From NCBI RefSeq assembly GCF_000220395.1, contig NW_004086344.1, forward strand, positions 62,001 to 126,000: a stretch of 64,000 bases of DNA, given 5' to 3'. The notes below the pieces were generated by a model. That model saw nothing but the letters and a program-made list of their open reading frames with translations. It had not been told where the DNA came from and made no database searches. Source of the stretch: Ichthyophthirius multifiliis. Its lineage: Eukaryota; Ciliophora; Oligohymenophorea; Hymenostomatida. A program made the translations under genes and the position numbers. Position 1 is the stretch's first letter; the number at the start of each line of letters is the position of its first letter. This document shows positions 60,849 through 64,000 of this stretch, piece by piece.

Positions 60849-62498
60849 TCATTAAGAAGAAGTTTAACTTTAAATAACATAAATTTTAGCTTCTCCGTTA
60901 TTAAGATTTGCAACAAAAGAGTTATTTTAAATAACTATACAATCATTATTAGGCCAAAATACATTACAAATAACATCGCCATTTTTGAAAGGATGATTTA
61001 TAATAATTCTAGTTATGAAATTGAATTTATTAGTTACTCCAACCCATAATTAACCTCTATAGAAAGCATAAAAATCTGAATCTACATAACTTTCAGTTTA
61101 AGGGAAATCATTTATATCAGTACCCCCGAAATTATTTTTTTTATTTTAAAAATTCAAATTACTATTTTTAGCCTAAAGAATTGTTTTTACATATAAATAC
61201 ATTTCTGAATTTGTATTTAAGTTGTTCCATAGAGGTTCTCTATTATAAGGATCTTATCCTCCTGCATAGTATTATTCAGTACCATAATAGAATATTGGAA
61301 TTCCTATAGAACATAAAGTAAGTACTGTATAACTTTTAAGTAGTGTTTTTAATTAGTCTTGACTTCTACCAGGAGTGCTTAAAAATCTTGGATTATCGTG
61401 ATTATCAACAAATTAGGCTAAAATAGAGACATCTTAATTTTATTATTACCATTAAGAATAATATGATCTAATTTCATTCATATCTTTTTAGTTTACGAAG
61501 ATATCTTTAACAGTAAAATAATAAGGGTAGTTCAATACACTTCCAACTGAACTTATATAACCTCCTACGTAACTAAAACTACTGTCAAATACCTCTCCTA
61601 TAGAAAATACACCAGCTGATTAAGTATAGTTTTTCCAAAAAGCATGAGGAACTTCAGGAACAGTATCTTATTTTTTTGTTATGAATTAATTTTTTATTTA
61701 TTTTTTACCTATCCTTAAACCATCAATGTTATATGTTTATACTAAGTTTTTTATCCAATTAAATAAATAATTTTATACATAAGGATGCTCAGTATTTAAA
61801 TCTGCGAGTCCAGCAAGTCTACAGTTTTAGATGTTTTTCATGTTTTTTGATGAAAAGTCTAAATCTGTAATAATACAGTATTCATGATAATATTCAGCAA
61901 TATTAAAAGGATAATTGCTTGAAAAATTTAAATCGATATTTCCCATATGATTTCCTACAACATCTACCATTACCCATATGTCCTTTAAATGGCAAGCATC
62001 AACAAGATCTTTTAATCCTTATTCACCTCCAAAATTAGGGTTTATTCTACTCAAATCTTTCGCAGCGTAACCATGGAATTAATTATCTTAGTTTAAAGGT
62101 ATAGGAGATATCCAGATTGCATTAAAACCAAGTTCTTTTTTATTTTTAAATAAGAAAAAAAAAAAATTATTAAAAAAAAAAATTGCCTTTAATATAATCT
62201 AAATTATTTATAATTCCTTAAAAGTTTCCTCCACAATATTATGGTTAGTGACTTAAGTCGCATGGAGGTCTAGATCTATCTCCAATTGCAAATCTTTATT
62301 TTTTTATGATAATAAAATATATGTATGATAAATGTATTTTTTTATAATTGTTTTTTGTTGTTATTGTATAAACTGATTTATTTTTTACCTGTCAGTTATT
62401 ATTTAATAAATTGTACGAGATTTCCACTCTTGAGCAGTTCTACTATATATAAAAGATATAAATAATGATAAAAATGCAAGTTTAATTATTAATTTCAT
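60849..62498 (-). CDS. Secreted alpha-amylase (GH13)
   Basis: ATG 62498 starts a signal peptide (MKLIIKLAFLSLFISFIYS). Exon 1 ends at 62389 after YQIITDR, and three or so further short introns follow (near 62300-62390, 62130-62190 and 61660-61710). All four GH13 signature regions are intact: DVVGNHMG (region I), DGLRID spanning the intron near 61700 (catalytic Asp), GEVFD (acid/base Glu) and FVDNHDNPRFL (third Asp). A C-terminal beta domain ends in QSQTSSQ before TGA 60849-60851. The enzyme hydrolyses alpha-1,4-glucan outside the cell or in a digestive vacuole. Total length about 480 residues, normal for the family. Confidence 0.93.
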
Positions 62499-63082
62499 TT
62501 ATTGCTTATATAAATTTTTATTTAATATTTTTTTTTTTTCGATAATTTAAATTTTAAATACTTATTTTTTATTTTTATGAAATGAACAAAATAGTAAAAT
62601 TATATTTTAATTTGTTTTTTTTTTATAAAAAATAATAATATAATATTATTTTAAAATAATAAAATTATTTGTGGCTATAAATAAATTTTAAAAATTAAAT
62701 TAATTAAAGTTAATTTTTTTATTTTTTAATCGAAAAAAATATCTTTTTAAATTGCTAATAAATCATAATTACAATATTAATATCAAAAAATGATATTGTT
62801 TTTATTTTTTTATTCACTTATTTATTAAAATATTTTGTATTATATATATTCTTATTGTTAATAAGTAATTTATTTAAAAAAATTAAAGACTTTTATTTAT
62901 TAATTATAATAACCTTTAAAGTAGCTTTTTATTCAAAATAAATATAAATAATAGATAATAAAATGTTTAATTTTGATATTCAAATTAAAATAAAATATAA
63001 AGAATAAAATAGGGAGTATTTATTTTAAATAAAAATAGTAAATAATATTTAAATTAGTTATTTATTTATTTAAAAAAAAATC
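62499..63082. other. AT-rich intergenic region
   Basis: No gene seen. Confidence 0.6.
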
Positions 63083-63226
63083 TCAATTTTTTTCATGTTT
63101 GATATTTTAAATGTATAACTAATTGAAATTAATTTTTACATTATCAATATGTCTATAAGTTTTAAAAAAAGACTTTTACCTAGGAATAAATTTAAAATAA
63201 CATTCATATACCTATTAAATATTATG

Positions 63227-63281
<55 letters not shown>

Positions 63282-64000
63282 TCTTTTTACTATTATATGG
63301 ATAATTAATAAATGAATGAATTTTTTTTTAAAATAATATTTCTTGACTTTTGAAAGAAGAATTATTAGAAATATAAAGATAGTCTAAATCTTTTGATAAT
63401 TTTTATTTTTTTTCATTGGATTTAATATGTCCTTCTAAAAGATATTTTTTTTTGCTTTAAATTTTTTTTTTTTCACTCTAAAAATTTTATGTTTTTTCAC
63501 TTTTTTTTTTTTTTTTTTCAATAATGTATTTCTATATGTTTTTTTATTCACTTTCATTTTTTTTTTCATATTCAAGTATTTTTTATTCTGGAGTATTTAA
63601 AATTTCTTTGTTTTGTTTTTTTTTAAAAAATTCTTTTAATTTTTATTTTAAAATTTCCATATCTAAATTATTAGGTGTTTCCTTTAATTATTAAGAATTT
63701 TTTCGACTATTTTTTATTGATTTTTGAAAAGATAAATTTGTCCTTTCCGTATATAGAGTAAAGTTTTTAAATTTAGTTCTGTATTTTTTTAATAGAGATA
63801 CTGTAGTTTATTTCATAATATGTTTTTTTAATTAAGTAAAAGAAGATAGTTATTCTCTTTAAATATTTTATTAAATGCTTTATTCTATATTATTTTCCTC
63901 AGATTTTAACTATTTTTCTAAAATGAGATTTTTTAAAATTTAGATTTTTTCACTTTTGCTTTTTTAATGATTAATTTTCAAATCTAAGATTTCTTCTAAA
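63083..64000 (-). CDS. Coiled-coil protein with poly-Asn tract, 5' partial
   Basis: The 5' end lies beyond the right edge. Read leftward, the sequence is Lys/Glu/Gln-rich coiled coil (LEEILDLKINHQKSKSEK; MEILKQKLKEFFKKKQ), then SSFKSQEILFQ, an Asn run coded by (AAT)n at 63223-63279, and a distinct tail (YECYFKFIPRQKSFFKTYRHIDNVKI) ending at TGA 63083-63085. The coiled-coil part and the tail are in different frames; the change falls at a T8 run (63406-63413). No family recognised. Confidence 0.65.
63223..63279. repeat. (TTA)n / poly-Asn coding tract
   Basis: About 19 TTA triplets on the plus strand; AAT (Asn) in the minus-strand gene. Confidence 0.9.

Noticed and set aside
1-64000. CRISPR arrays, insertion sequences, tRNA or rRNA genes
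   Set aside because: No spaced direct repeats, transposase motifs or RNA-gene folds were recognised; the repeats present are microsatellites.

Overview
The window comes from the macronuclear-type genome of an oligohymenophorean ciliate, most like Ichthyophthirius or a close relative of Tetrahymena. The DNA is extremely AT-rich. In every recognisable gene TAA and TAG are read as glutamine and TGA is the only stop. Introns are short and AT-rich, mostly about 23-70 nt and GT...AG. The histone variant at 38073 closely matches the Tetrahymena-type H2A.Z (hv1) pattern with its Lys-Gly-Gly N-terminus. Standard-code ORF calling hides almost all genes. The gene models here were read by eye with the ciliate code, so splice junctions and some ends are approximate. 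The species assignment is inference.

Layout. 1-14.8 kb: a partial coiled-coil gene, a Rab-like GTPase, an XRP2/TBCC-domain protein that runs in frame into a clathrin-light-chain-like tail, an unknown gene, an OXLD1-type CxxC protein, a membrane protein with a degenerate alpha-carbonic anhydrase domain, an unknown multi-exon gene and a sugar transporter. 14.8-18.4 kb: one very large low-complexity acidic secreted protein. 20-28 kb: two mitochondrial carriers (one an ADP/ATP carrier), a Gln-rich coiled-coil protein and a small four-helix membrane protein. 29.6-34.3 kb: an unknown gene, a large single-pass surface protein and a selenoprotein K homologue with a SECIS-like hairpin. 35-37 kb: decayed pieces of phosphoglycerate mutase and a PP1 phosphatase. 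38-45 kb: H2A.Z, a membrane protein, an EF-hand protein and a small, highly intron-split membrane protein. 46.7-56.8 kb: a coiled-coil protein, the axonemal protein DRC2, a strikingly dicysteine-rich protein and a long LRR protein. 57-64 kb: a CUE/DUF1771/Smr protein, two tandem secreted cystatins, a secreted alpha-amylase and a partial coiled-coil gene with a poly-Asn tract.

There is no operon logic. Neighbours share no single pathway, but cilium/cytoskeleton proteins (XRP2-like, DRC2, several coiled coils, LRR) and secreted or surface proteins (amylase, cystatins, large surface protein, acidic repeat protein) recur. No tRNA, rRNA, CRISPR array or clear transposon was recognised. Long stretches between genes are AT-rich DNA with (AT)n runs.

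The strongest points for follow-up are the selenoprotein K gene, where TGA serves as both Sec codon and stop; the XRP2-clathrin light chain fusion; the apparently zinc-less carbonic anhydrase membrane protein; and the 60-cysteine protein. Several genes break frame exactly at A or T homopolymers, which may be assembly errors.
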